The notes below the pieces were generated by a model. The model saw nothing but the letters and a program-made list of their open reading frames with translations, searched no databases and was not told where the DNA came from. The position numbers and the translations under genes are program-made. A stretch of DNA of 42,880 bases from a virus. Below, one piece after another: positions 1-6,317 of this stretch. Where the stretch lies: the IMG/VR virus record IMGVR_UViG_3300050014_000111, positions 1-42,880 of that record. One strand, given 5' to 3'. How positions within the stretch are numbered: position 1 is the first letter of the stretch; each line of letters starts with the position of its first letter.

Positions 1-239
1 CCACAGGGAACCCCACCAGAAGCGGCAGGATGCCCCAGGTTGGACGGACGGTCGCAGTGGACAAGAGTATCATCCCGCTAGGTTCCATTATCGTGGTAGA
101 CGGCCACAGGTACGTGGCAGAGGATACCGGCGGGGCGATCCAGGGGAACAGGTTGGACCTGTTCGTCGCATCCAGGGGCGAGGCGATCTCGTTCGGACGG
201 CAACAGGTGAAGGTGGTTGTTGAGAATGAAGGTAGGTAG
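1..239 (+). CDS. 3D-domain cell-wall protein, 5' end missing
   Basis: The frame is open from base 3 and stops at TAG 237-239; the start lies left of the window. About 78 residues are visible and match the 3D domain, named for three conserved Asp residues, of Gram-positive cell-wall proteins and MltA-like lytic transglycosylases. All three Asp are visible, in TVAVDKSIIPLG, EDTGGAIQGNR and LDLF, followed by a closing GRQQVKVVV strand. Family knowledge suggests a peptidoglycan-active double-psi barrel. Its place beside early genes rather than the lysis genes is unusual but not unique for Firmicute phages. The last bases overlap the methyltransferase start at 226, implying coupled translation. 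Confidence 0.8.
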   Translation, partial: TGNPTRSGRMPQVGRTVAVDKSIIPLGSIIVVDGHRYVAEDTGGAIQGNRLDLFVASRGEAISFGRQQVKVVVENEGR

Positions 240-1179
240 TCTCTTCTCAGGTATCGGTGGCTTCGATCTTGGCCTCGAACGTGCCGGGATGCAGATAGCA
301 TGGCAGGTAGAGATAGACCCCTTCTGTTGCAAGATATTGGAGAAACATTGGCCGGGAGTGAAAAGGTATGGCGACATCAAAGAAGTCAAAGGAACCGAAC
401 TTGAACCAGTTGACCTTATTTGCGGCGGACCACCCTGTCAGCCGGTATCCTGTGCAGGGAAGCGAAGAGGCGATAAGGATGACCGTTGGCTCTGGCCTGA
501 AGCTCTGCGCCTTGTTGAAGAAATCCACCCCACTTGGTGTCTTTTCGAGAATCCTCCTGGGTTCCTCAGTATGGGCTTCGACGAAACGGTATCTCACCTG
601 GAAGTTGAAGGCTACGAAGTCGGGGCGTTCAATATTCCAGCTTGCGGTGTCGATGCCCCGCAACTGCGATACCGAATCTGGATTGTGGCCTACTCCGAGA
701 GCAGGCAAGACAACGGACGAGAACAAGGATACTTGGCTAAAACGGCAGCGAGAAGGGAAGGTATCAACCCCGCCGTTAACATTGGCCGTGAAATTATGGC
801 CGACACCACGGGCAGGGGATGGAATGACACACCCCCTCAGGAACCCGGAGAACATCAAGGGGAATGGCAGAGGCCGACTGGAGGACGTGGTAGCTTTGTG
901 GCCGACTCCGAGAGTGTGTGCCGGCAAAGGGAACCGGGGCGGTCTCAATCGATCAGATTATTACCGGATAATGAAACGTCCGAAAACAGGCGGTCAGAGG
1001 GGAAAGAGAGATCGGGAGATTGTCGATGCTGGAGTCCTGAACCCGCAATTTGTAGAGTGGCTCCAAGGCTATCCAATCATGTGGACAGACTTAGAGCCCT
1101 CGGAAACGCCGTAGTACCGCAGATACCGGAGATACTAGGACGGATGATCATGGAAGAGGAGGCGCAAGGATGTTCATAG
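226..1179 (+). CDS. DNA (cytosine-5) methyltransferase
   Basis: A 317-residue protein that transfers a methyl group from SAM to cytosine C5 in DNA. Motif I is LFSGIGGFDLGLERAG (residues 6-21), motif IV is GGPPCQP with nucleophile Cys71, motif VI is ENPPG (108-112, where ENV is commoner), motif VIII is QLRYR (146-150), and motif X is RALGNAVVPQ near the C-terminus. Residues of about 155-285 form a low-complexity, target-recognition-like region with VAYSESR, MADTTGR and VADSESV. ATG 226 is chosen because motif I begins five residues later; an upstream TTG at 217 is less likely. It probably protects phage DNA from host restriction. A second long frame is nested inside it (368-1114). Confidence 0.93.
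   Translation: MKVGSLFSGIGGFDLGLERAGMQIAWQVEIDPFCCKILEKHWPGVKRYGDIKEVKGTELEPVDLICGGPPCQPVSCAGKRRGDKDDRWLWPEALRLVEEIHPTWCLFENPPGFLSMGFDETVSHLEVEGYEVGAFNIPACGVDAPQLRYRIWIVAYSESRQDNGREQGYLAKTAARREGINPAVNIGREIMADTTGRGWNDTPPQEPGEHQGEWQRPTGGRGSFVADSESVCRQREPGRSQSIRLLPDNETSENRRSEGKERSGDCRCWSPEPAICRVAPRLSNHVDRLRALGNAVVPQIPEILGRMIMEEEAQGCS
368..1114 (+). CDS. LWPTP-type protein overprinted inside the methyltransferase gene
   Basis: A 248-codon frame lies wholly inside the C5-methyltransferase gene in another forward frame. It starts at ATG 368, just after GAAAAGG. The translation is not random-looking: it carries three LWPTPR motifs (683-700, 794-811, 896-913) and ends with LNPQFVEWLQGYPIMWTD. I recognise this pattern (LWPTP repeats, then LNPxWVEWLMGFPxGWT) from proteins annotated beside phage and bacterial cytosine methyltransferases; their function is unknown to me. 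Each LWPTPR lies exactly over a VAYSES, MADTTG or VADSES motif of the other frame. Against it: the antisense strand is also open over 247-948, so openness alone proves little. Confidence 0.55.
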   Translation: MATSKKSKEPNLNQLTLFAADHPVSRYPVQGSEEAIRMTVGSGLKLCALLKKSTPLGVFSRILLGSSVWASTKRYLTWKLKATKSGRSIFQLAVSMPRNCDTESGLWPTPRAGKTTDENKDTWLKRQREGKVSTPPLTLAVKLWPTPRAGDGMTHPLRNPENIKGNGRGRLEDVVALWPTPRVCAGKGNRGGLNRSDYYRIMKRPKTGGQRGKRDREIVDAGVLNPQFVEWLQGYPIMWTDLEPSETP

Positions 1180-1361
1180 TGATGGTAGTCAAGCCCTGGA
1201 GCTCCATTGAATTGCCTTCTCTCGGTGGTATTAAGTGCTCCATGTCCGACAATGCCGAGGATGGCATGATCGGCTTCGTCCCCGTATTTGAGACGCGGGC
1301 GCAGGCCGAGAAGTGGGCGGACGGGCATGAAGTAGTCGAGATAAGAGAGTGTGAAAGATGA
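1170..1361 (+). CDS. Small hypothetical phage protein (63 aa)
   Basis: ATG 1170 follows a GGAGGCGCAAGG ribosome site and overlaps the end of the methyltransferase by ten bases. I recognise no family. The protein is mixed alpha/beta with a GFVPVFETRAQAEKWADG stretch typical of small soluble phage proteins that describe an aligned helix after a beta strand. It ends in an ATGA overlap with the next small gene, so the two are probably made together. No function is assigned. Confidence 0.7.
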   Translation: MFIVMVVKPWSSIELPSLGGIKCSMSDNAEDGMIGFVPVFETRAQAEKWADGHEVVEIRECER

Positions 1362-1507
1362 AGCTCTACGTCTGCAAGGAGAAGCCTGAGTCGCTGATGA
1401 TCGACGTTGTAGCCGCTCCTGATGCCAAAGAACTGCGAGGCAAATACAGAATCAGTCGCCAGATGGAGCAGATAAACGAAAATTGGCCTGCGCACAGATA
1501 CGACTAA
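1358..1507 (+). CDS. Small hypothetical phage protein (49 aa)
   Basis: ATG 1358 overlaps the preceding TGA (ATGA), and the frame ends at TAA 1505-1507. The 49-residue product begins MKLYVCKEKPES and is charged and soluble, with no signal peptide, membrane segment or motif that I recognise. The tight coupling and the absence of any other good frame here support a real gene; function unknown. Confidence 0.6.
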   Translation: MKLYVCKEKPESLMIDVVAAPDAKELRGKYRISRQMEQINENWPAHRYD

Positions 1508-1522
1508 GAAGGGGGAGAGCGC

Positions 1523-1804
1523 GTGAAACTTTGGGACGTCAATCGCTACGGTTGCAACTGTATTATGGTGGCAAACAAAGAGTTTGAGTGTCGGGAGAAA
1601 ATGGAGAAATGCCGATACTTCCGGAGTTACCAAAAAGGAAGTGGTGGTATCCCGATCCGCTGGTGCAGGATCAAATCTATCACCACCGTCACCGATCACG
1701 ACGGCAACAAGTTCCGTGTCCTGCTGGTCGATGATCGTGCCTGCCAGGGCGGAGGATGCTGCGTGACATGCGGAAAAAAAGGGGGAGAGACAATTGACAG
1801 ATGA
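1523..1804 (+). CDS. Cys-rich small protein, possible zinc binder
   Basis: GTG 1523 follows GGGGGAGAGCG. The 93-residue product has ten cysteines, including NCIM, FECREKMEKC, a CQGGGCC cluster and a closing VTCGKKGG. The spacing suggests one or two zinc-binding knuckles, or a metal-cluster protein, but no named family is recognisable. The end overlaps the TTG start of the regulator at 1794, so the gene sits in the same translationally coupled early operon. Confidence 0.65.
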   Translation: MKLWDVNRYGCNCIMVANKEFECREKMEKCRYFRSYQKGSGGIPIRWCRIKSITTVTDHDGNKFRVLLVDDRACQGGGCCVTCGKKGGETIDR

Positions 1805-2390
1805 CACCCGCAATGGAAGTAGCACAGTAGCGCCATACCAGCGTTGGTTTGATGGGTATGGCAACCCGATAGATCCACCAGATCATACCGCCGAGTGGCT
1901 TGCAGATAACATCCGGCTGCGGCAGGAGAACGCCGAACTGCAGGATCGCATAATGCAAACTGCGATGGAAAATGCGCGGGCGATCATGGAGTCCGAGACC
2001 GTCAAGATGCTGCAGGGGGAGATTGATCGGCTGCGATCAACGTCCCTGTCAGGCATTGAATTGGCGGAAATCGCTGTAACACTTCAGAACTATAAGCAGT
2101 TGCAGCTAGACCTCACCGCCAGCCAGCAGGAGATCCGATCCCTGCGCCAGAGTAACGAGGCTCTCAAGAGTAACGACGCGATTCATATGCTAGATCGAGT
2201 TGTCGCAGAGCGTCAAAAACTAGGATTGTCACAGGCAGGTCTCGGCAGGAAGGCCGGTATCAACCAAAGTACGATGAACCTCCTGGAGCGTGGCCGCAGA
2301 CCGCTTTACCCTGGCTATCGCAAGAAGATCGCTGAGGCGTTAGGGTTGCCGGAAGAGATCCTGTTCGACAGTGGGAATACTACTGTCTAG
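1794..2390 (+). CDS. XRE-family DNA-binding protein with N-terminal coiled coil
   Basis: TTG 1794 follows GGGGGAGAG. The 198-residue protein has a long helical, Gln/Glu-rich middle section (about residues 30-125) predicted by eye to form a coiled coil. A C-terminal helix-turn-helix of the XRE/Cro type (about 134-190) reads VVAERQKLGLSQAGLGRKAG, then STMNLLERGRRPL and AEALGLPEEILF. This is the reverse of the usual repressor order, where the HTH is N-terminal. A role in controlling early transcription is plausible; no operator was found next to it. Whether it is a lysogeny repressor cannot be told from sequence. Confidence 0.75.
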   Translation: MTDDTRNGSSTVAPYQRWFDGYGNPIDPPDHTAEWLADNIRLRQENAELQDRIMQTAMENARAIMESETVKMLQGEIDRLRSTSLSGIELAEIAVTLQNYKQLQLDLTASQQEIRSLRQSNEALKSNDAIHMLDRVVAERQKLGLSQAGLGRKAGINQSTMNLLERGRRPLYPGYRKKIAEALGLPEEILFDSGNTTV

Positions 2391-2442
2391 TTTTTTTTAC
2401 CCGTATGTTGGAAAAATGTTCCTACGTTGGAGGGTTGCTGGA

Positions 2443-3249
2443 ATGGACTGGTTCAGGTGCTACACCGAGCTGCCGGATGAGCCAAAATTAGAGGATATGC
2501 CTCCTATCGCTTCCTGGTTTTGGGTAGTCATAATGTGCCTTGCAAACAAATCACCCCGGCGCGGTTATTTACTCATGGGCGAAGGAGTTCCATACACACT
2601 TAAGAGCGTAGCAAGAAAGGCTAGGATTCGTTACGATCACGCTAGGAATTTTTACGAACGGTTTACGATTCTTTTGATGATCGAAGTGGTTGATCTTGAT
2701 GGGCAACCTACGATGCACCTAACCAACCATAATAAAAGGCAATATATTAGCGATGACAGTACTCCCAGGGTTCAGAAACATAGAGCAGGAAACGTTTCAG
2801 AAACGTTACTGAAACAGAAGTGTAACGACTATGTAACACCCCCAGATACAGATACAGATACAGATACAGATACAGAAGATCTAAAGCCTAATACGTCCGG
2901 CGACAGCGATGAACCAAATCTTGCAATATTGGCCGTGTTAAAAAACATCAACGGCTATCCCTTTGACCCTGCAGCAGACATTAAATACCTTGTCACCATT
3001 GCCGGTGAATTTCAAACATTAGACTTATTGGCTACGGCTAAAGCATGGGCCGTCTACAAACTTGATAAACCCCTGGAGAAGAAATCGAATCCCCGATCAC
3101 AATTTCGGCGCTGGTGTCAGTTTGAGCTTGAAAAATTAAAGAAAGGTGGCAATGGCAATGGGAGAGGTAAGGCAAATATCGGATCTGGTACAGGGAGCGC
3201 AACAGGCTGCGGAGAAATGGAAGAATGGGAGAAGCGAATCTATTCCTGA
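2443..3249 (+). CDS. Phage replisome organiser-like replication protein
   Basis: ATG 2443 is preferred over earlier GTG/ATG codons because GGAGGG at 2429-2434 lies eight bases upstream. The 268-residue product starts MDWFRCYTELPDEPKLEDMP, resembling the N-terminal winged-helix domain of Firmicute replisome organisers, in which the protein binds origin DNA and brings in the helicase loader. A hydrophilic linker with a DT-dipeptide repeat (bases 2845-2874) joins it to a C-terminal helical region with QFRRWCQFELEKLKK. The helicase loader follows directly and overlaps it, as expected for an initiator-loader pair. I assign it by architecture and neighbour rather than by an exact family match. Confidence 0.65.
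   Translation: MDWFRCYTELPDEPKLEDMPPIASWFWVVIMCLANKSPRRGYLLMGEGVPYTLKSVARKARIRYDHARNFYERFTILLMIEVVDLDGQPTMHLTNHNKRQYISDDSTPRVQKHRAGNVSETLLKQKCNDYVTPPDTDTDTDTDTEDLKPNTSGDSDEPNLAILAVLKNINGYPFDPAADIKYLVTIAGEFQTLDLLATAKAWAVYKLDKPLEKKSNPRSQFRRWCQFELEKLKKGGNGNGRGKANIGSGTGSATGCGEMEEWEKRIYS
2845..2874 (+). repeat. Hexanucleotide microsatellite (GATACA)5
   Basis: Five perfect tandem GATACA copies, flanked by partial units, inside the replication-protein gene. They encode alternating Asp-Thr residues in the linker between domains. The unit is a multiple of three, so copy-number change would lengthen the linker without a frameshift. Confidence 0.95.
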
Positions 3250-3946
3250 GTGTGAGTTCTGCCATAGACCCTACTATGAAGAGTGCAGCTGTCCAGGAGC
3301 TAGAGCAAAAACAATGCTCGGCTATGCCCTGGAAAGGTCGCGGCTCCCTGCCCGCTACCATGAGGCAACCTTTGAGAATGCCAAAAGAACCAGCCACAAC
3401 CGGGAGGCCTACGACAAAGCCTTTGCCTATTGTGATCTATTCACCTTCATTCCGAATCCAACCGGAGCCTACATGCTGCCAGACAAGAGACATGGCAACA
3501 AAGCGACAGTCCCGGAGAAGTCTTTATTCATCACAGGCGAGGCCGGTGAAGGGAAAACCTATTTAGCGGGGGCTTGCTGTAACTTACTGCTGCAAAAAAA
3601 GATCGGAGTAACCTTCGGTAATGTCATCTCGTTGCTTGGAAGGATCAAGGACACCTATAAAAACGACAGCGGCGAATCGGAAGAGCAGGCCATAGACAAA
3701 CTGACCGATGTTGACCTTTTGATCCTCGACGATCTCGGCAAAGAGAAGGTCACACAGTGGACGGAGCAGATGCTCTACTACGTGATCAACAACCGCTATG
3801 AGAATCTGAAACCGATGATTATAACCAGCAACTTCAGCTTGACGGATCTCAAGAAGCGTTATGAAGTCGGCCCATATATTGTCTCTCGCCTGGTGGAGAT
3901 ATGCGACGGCCTGAGAATGGTCGGCGACAATTGGCGGAAGAGGTGA
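3152..3946 (+). CDS. dnaC: DnaC-like replicative helicase loader (AAA+ ATPase)
   Basis: ATG 3152 follows GAAAGG; GTG 3146 and ATG 3158 are alternatives. The product is about 264 residues. An N-terminal Cys/His cluster (CEFCHRPYYEECSC) is zinc-finger-like, as in DnaC/DnaI proteins. The ATPase core has Walker A GEAGEGKTYLA, Walker B LLILDDLGKE, sensor I ITSNFS and an SRL arginine-finger region near the C-terminus. The protein loads the replicative helicase onto single-stranded DNA at the phage origin. It overlaps the initiator-like gene upstream and the small Zn-ribbon gene downstream. No phage helicase gene is visible, so it probably recruits the host DnaB-type helicase. Confidence 0.9.
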   Translation: MAMGEVRQISDLVQGAQQAAEKWKNGRSESIPECEFCHRPYYEECSCPGARAKTMLGYALERSRLPARYHEATFENAKRTSHNREAYDKAFAYCDLFTFIPNPTGAYMLPDKRHGNKATVPEKSLFITGEAGEGKTYLAGACCNLLLQKKIGVTFGNVISLLGRIKDTYKNDSGESEEQAIDKLTDVDLLILDDLGKEKVTQWTEQMLYYVINNRYENLKPMIITSNFSLTDLKKRYEVGPYIVSRLVEICDGLRMVGDNWRKR

Positions 3947-4101
3947 TTAAAACGATTTGCCCCTGCGGTTCATCGACGATCACAGTCCGTCACTGCGGCC
4001 AGCCTGTCAAGCTCTGTACGCATTGCGGCAGATTACTCCAGATCGACTACACGCGCGGCACGGCCCGCGTTCTCTGGCAGCCGAGAAGGAGGACCGGATG
4101 A
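3943..4101 (+). CDS. Small zinc-ribbon protein
   Basis: GTG 3943 overlaps the TGA of the helicase loader; an alternative TTG is at 3931. The roughly 52-residue product has CPC and CTHC knuckles (ICPCGSS ... LCTHCGRLLQ), a simple zinc ribbon. It ends in an ATGA overlap with the adenine/N4 methyltransferase. Small zinc ribbons of this kind are common in phage replication operons; function unknown. Confidence 0.6.
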   Translation: MIKTICPCGSSTITVRHCGQPVKLCTHCGRLLQIDYTRGTARVLWQPRRRTG

Positions 4102-4859
4102 TGGATCGCTGGCTGAACAAAGTAATATGCGGAGACGCGCTGGAGCTTTTACCACAACTGCCGGATAAGTGTGTCGATCTGGTGCTGACTGATCCGCCGT
4201 TCGGCCACAAAAACAACGATGGCGATCTTATTTCGATGCGGGAGAAGGCTTTAGGGCATGGTGAACCCGGCGAAGCGCGGCCAATAGCCAACGACGGCCC
4301 CGAAGCAAATGACATCTTCAAGGCGTGTCTGCCCGAATGGAATAGACTACTCAGACACGGAGGCTGCTGCTGCTGCTGCTGCTGCGGCGGCGGACCAGAT
4401 CCGATGTTTGCCCGCTGGAGCCTCTGGATGGATGAGGTATTTGACTTCAAGCAGATGGTTGTCTGGGATAAGGGGCCAATGGGTATGGGCTGGCATTACC
4501 GCAGGAGCTACGAAACTATTCTGGTCGCCCAGAAACGTGGCGATTCCTGCAATTGGTATGATGAGACGAACAAAATCGAGAACATCATCCGGCCTACCCA
4601 CAAGATGATCCGCAAAATTATTCCTCAAGCGAACCAGCACCCTACAGTCAAGCCTGTCCAACTCATGGAGCATTTTATCAAACTGCATACGAAGCCAGGG
4701 GATACCGTACTCGACCCGTTTTTAGGATCAGGCACCACAGCGGTTGCAGCGATCAATACAGGCAGGAATTACATCGGTTTTGAAATTGACCAATATTGGG
4801 TTGATTATGCCACCAAGCGCATCGCGCAGGAGACAGCCCAAGAGAGGATGTTCGTATGA
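4098..4859 (+). CDS. DNA adenine-N6 / cytosine-N4 methyltransferase (beta class)
   Basis: ATG 4098 follows AAGGAGGACC. The 253-residue enzyme has the catalytic motif IV TDPPFG early (about residues 31-36) and the SAM-binding motif I LDPFLGSGTT late, followed by GRNYIGFEIDQYWVDYA. This order marks the beta class of amino-methyltransferases. HPTVKPVQLMEHF before motif I is also typical. It modifies an exocyclic amino group in phage DNA, probably against host restriction. A run of seven Cys residues (TGC repeat, 4365-4385) followed by Gly residues lies in the middle. It is coupled by ATGA to the VRR-NUC gene. Confidence 0.92.
   Translation: MMDRWLNKVICGDALELLPQLPDKCVDLVLTDPPFGHKNNDGDLISMREKALGHGEPGEARPIANDGPEANDIFKACLPEWNRLLRHGGCCCCCCCGGGPDPMFARWSLWMDEVFDFKQMVVWDKGPMGMGWHYRRSYETILVAQKRGDSCNWYDETNKIENIIRPTHKMIRKIIPQANQHPTVKPVQLMEHFIKLHTKPGDTVLDPFLGSGTTAVAAINTGRNYIGFEIDQYWVDYATKRIAQETAQERMFV
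4365..4385 (+). repeat. Trinucleotide repeat (TGC)7 encoding seven cysteines
   Basis: Seven perfect TGC codons between GGA-GGC and GGC-GGC-GGA in the adenine/N4 methyltransferase. They give a GG-Cys7-GGG loop. Expansion or loss of units would stay in frame. Confidence 0.95.
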
Positions 4860-5182
4860 GCAAATTGCCGATGCTAGAATCAGACATCAAGGGTGCCGCT
4901 CGCGATTATCTCCGCTTAACAGGGTGGTTTACATTCCCGATCATGCAGGGCATGGGCAGTTATCATGGTATCCCTGACAGGTACGCGATCAAGAACGGGA
5001 TCGAGGTATGGATCGAGTTCAAAAGACCCGGCGGCAAACAGTCGGAGAAGCAGAAAATATTCCAAAGTGAGATTGAGAGACACGGCGGCCACTATATTCT
5101 GGCCGAGAGCATCGACGAGCTAATCGAGAAACTGAAAGAGAGGGGTAATAATGCCACAGTCAGTGCAGGACAAAAGAGATGA
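4856..5182 (+). CDS. VRR-NUC domain nuclease
   Basis: A 108-residue stand-alone VRR-NUC protein of the PD-(D/E)xK superfamily. The core reads GMGSYHGIPDR, then EVWIEFKRPGGKQSEKQ with the E-x-K active-site pair, and a closing ILAESIDELIEKL helix. Stand-alone phage forms of this family are thought to act as structure-selective nucleases in replication or recombination. It starts in an ATGA overlap with the methyltransferase, so it belongs to the same early operon. Confidence 0.88.
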   Translation: MSKLPMLESDIKGAARDYLRLTGWFTFPIMQGMGSYHGIPDRYAIKNGIEVWIEFKRPGGKQSEKQKIFQSEIERHGGHYILAESIDELIEKLKERGNNATVSAGQKR

Positions 5183-5429
5183 CAGGGCTTTCGTTCAGGA
5201 GACGATCTACGAGATGTGCCATGGGTGTTGCCGCGATGGAGTGAGCACCTGCCGCGTCTACACCGACCCCGGACATCTCTACGCGACCTATGGCAAATGT
5301 TTCGCCAAGATGAACAGGGCGCAGGCCGAGAAGATCGAGCAGACGTTGAAGTTCTACACACCTGATCCGCTGCGATGGCTTGCGAAAATCAATAGGCTGA
5401 GGAAAGAGGCATGTCAATGTTCCCGGTGA
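5151..5429 (+). CDS. Cys-containing small phage protein (92 aa)
   Basis: ATG 5151 follows GAGAGGGG and overlaps the nuclease end by 32 bases. The protein has cysteines in MCHGCCRDGVSTC and KCFAKM and a basic helical C-terminus ending in CQCSR. No family recognised. The long overlap on both sides is unusual, but the alternative starts further in would remove the Cys cluster. Confidence 0.6.
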   Translation: MPQSVQDKRDDRAFVQETIYEMCHGCCRDGVSTCRVYTDPGHLYATYGKCFAKMNRAQAEKIEQTLKFYTPDPLRWLAKINRLRKEACQCSR

Positions 5430-5656
5430 TCTGCCCGGCATGCGGCGAGATGGGACCGGATGGAGAGGTGTGGCAATGCGGATGCGGACTGTATACTCAC
5501 TACCCCGAGGATCTAAAGGTTACGGCGCGCTGGCGGAAGACTCTCGATATGATGCATTACCACATCACGAGCTTTGGAGGACAGAGCCAGAAGTCCAAGA
5601 GATACGGAGGGAAGAAAGTAAAAGCTGACTACGACTGGAGGTATCGGATAGAATGA
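5411..5656 (+). CDS. Zinc-finger small protein (81 aa)
   Basis: ATG 5411 follows GAGGAAAGAGGC. The N-terminus carries a CPACGEMGP knuckle and a WQCGCG knuckle, consistent with one zinc site; the rest is basic (KRYGGKKVK). It is the last gene of the early block before the late promoter at 5677. DNA or RNA binding is plausible but not shown. Confidence 0.65.
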   Translation: MSMFPVICPACGEMGPDGEVWQCGCGLYTHYPEDLKVTARWRKTLDMMHYHITSFGGQSQKSKRYGGKKVKADYDWRYRIE

Positions 5657-5676
5657 AAAATATTTCAGGAAAAGTA

Positions 5677-5705
5677 TTGACAAACACTCCGAAATTTTTT
5701 ATACT
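5677..5705 (+). promoter_or_regulatory. Probable late promoter (sigma-70/A type)
   Basis: TTGACA (5677-5682), a 17-base spacer and TATACT (5700-5705). The spacer contains CTCCGAAATT, also present in the spacer of the promoter at 39046. It lies in the only gap between the early block and the terminase genes. Confidence 0.8.
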
Positions 5706-5746
5706 GAACTTGAGATCTTTATGCATTTTTCTGGTTTGCCAATAAT

Positions 5747-5775
5747 TACCGTCCATTGAGGCGGTATTTTTGTTT
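5747..5775 (+). terminator. Leader intrinsic terminator upstream of terminase genes
   Basis: TACCGTC (5747-5753) pairs with GGCGGTA (5760-5766), including one G-T pair, and is followed by TTTTTGTTT. It lies about 40 bases downstream of the -10 box and just before the small terminase start, so it looks like an attenuator or antitermination target rather than an operon end. Confidence 0.6.
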
Positions 5776-5787
5776 GGGGTGGTGACG

Positions 5788-6261
5788 ATGGCGAAGCGAG
5801 GCAGGCCGAGCAAATACGAAGATGAATACGCAGAGCAGGCTTACAAGTTATGTTTGCTTGGTGCTATAGATACTGAGCTGGCAGATTTTTTTGGGGTTGC
5901 CGAGTCGAATTTAAACCAATGGAAAAAGGTCTATCCTGGATTTCAGGAGGCCTTAAAAAAAGGGAAGTTTCAAGCGGATGCAAATGTGGCCGATCGAACG
6001 TACCAAAGAGCAATGGGATATGAACATGATGACATAGAGCTAAAAGTGGTCTCTTTGCCCGGTATAAATTCGGGATCAGAAGTCCAGCAGGTAGGTATTC
6101 GAAAGTATTATCCGCCTGACACCACAGCCGCAATATTCTGGCTCTGTAATCGGCAACGGGGACGATGGCAGAACGTGAACAAGGTTGATCACACCGGGGA
6201 TCTAAACGTGATTGTGAAGTTGCCCGATAATCTGAGAGAAAGCGGCAATAGTGCCACGTAG
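5788..6261 (+). CDS. terS: Terminase small subunit
   Basis: ATG 5788 is chosen because MAKRGRPSKYEDEYAEQAY is a common N-terminus of this family; an upstream start at 5770 would add six unconserved residues. The 157-residue protein has a helix-turn-helix (CLLGAIDTELADFFGVAESN, then LNQWKKVYPGF) that binds the packaging site, followed by an oligomerisation region. It recognises viral DNA and hands it to the large subunit, whose gene follows 56 bases later. The gene ends in TAG, showing that TAG is read as a stop here. Confidence 0.85.
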   Translation: MAKRGRPSKYEDEYAEQAYKLCLLGAIDTELADFFGVAESNLNQWKKVYPGFQEALKKGKFQADANVADRTYQRAMGYEHDDIELKVVSLPGINSGSEVQQVGIRKYYPPDTTAAIFWLCNRQRGRWQNVNKVDHTGDLNVIVKLPDNLRESGNSAT

Positions 6262-6317
6262 TTTCATACCACCGCCCCTATTATCGCGTGTCCTGAGGCA
6301 TCCTGAAGCGAGGTTTT

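Noticed and set aside
247-948. 233-codon antisense frame across the methyltransferase gene
   Set aside because: No recognisable motif and no ribosome site; it is a by-product of codon bias. It does weaken any argument from openness alone for the nested sense frame.
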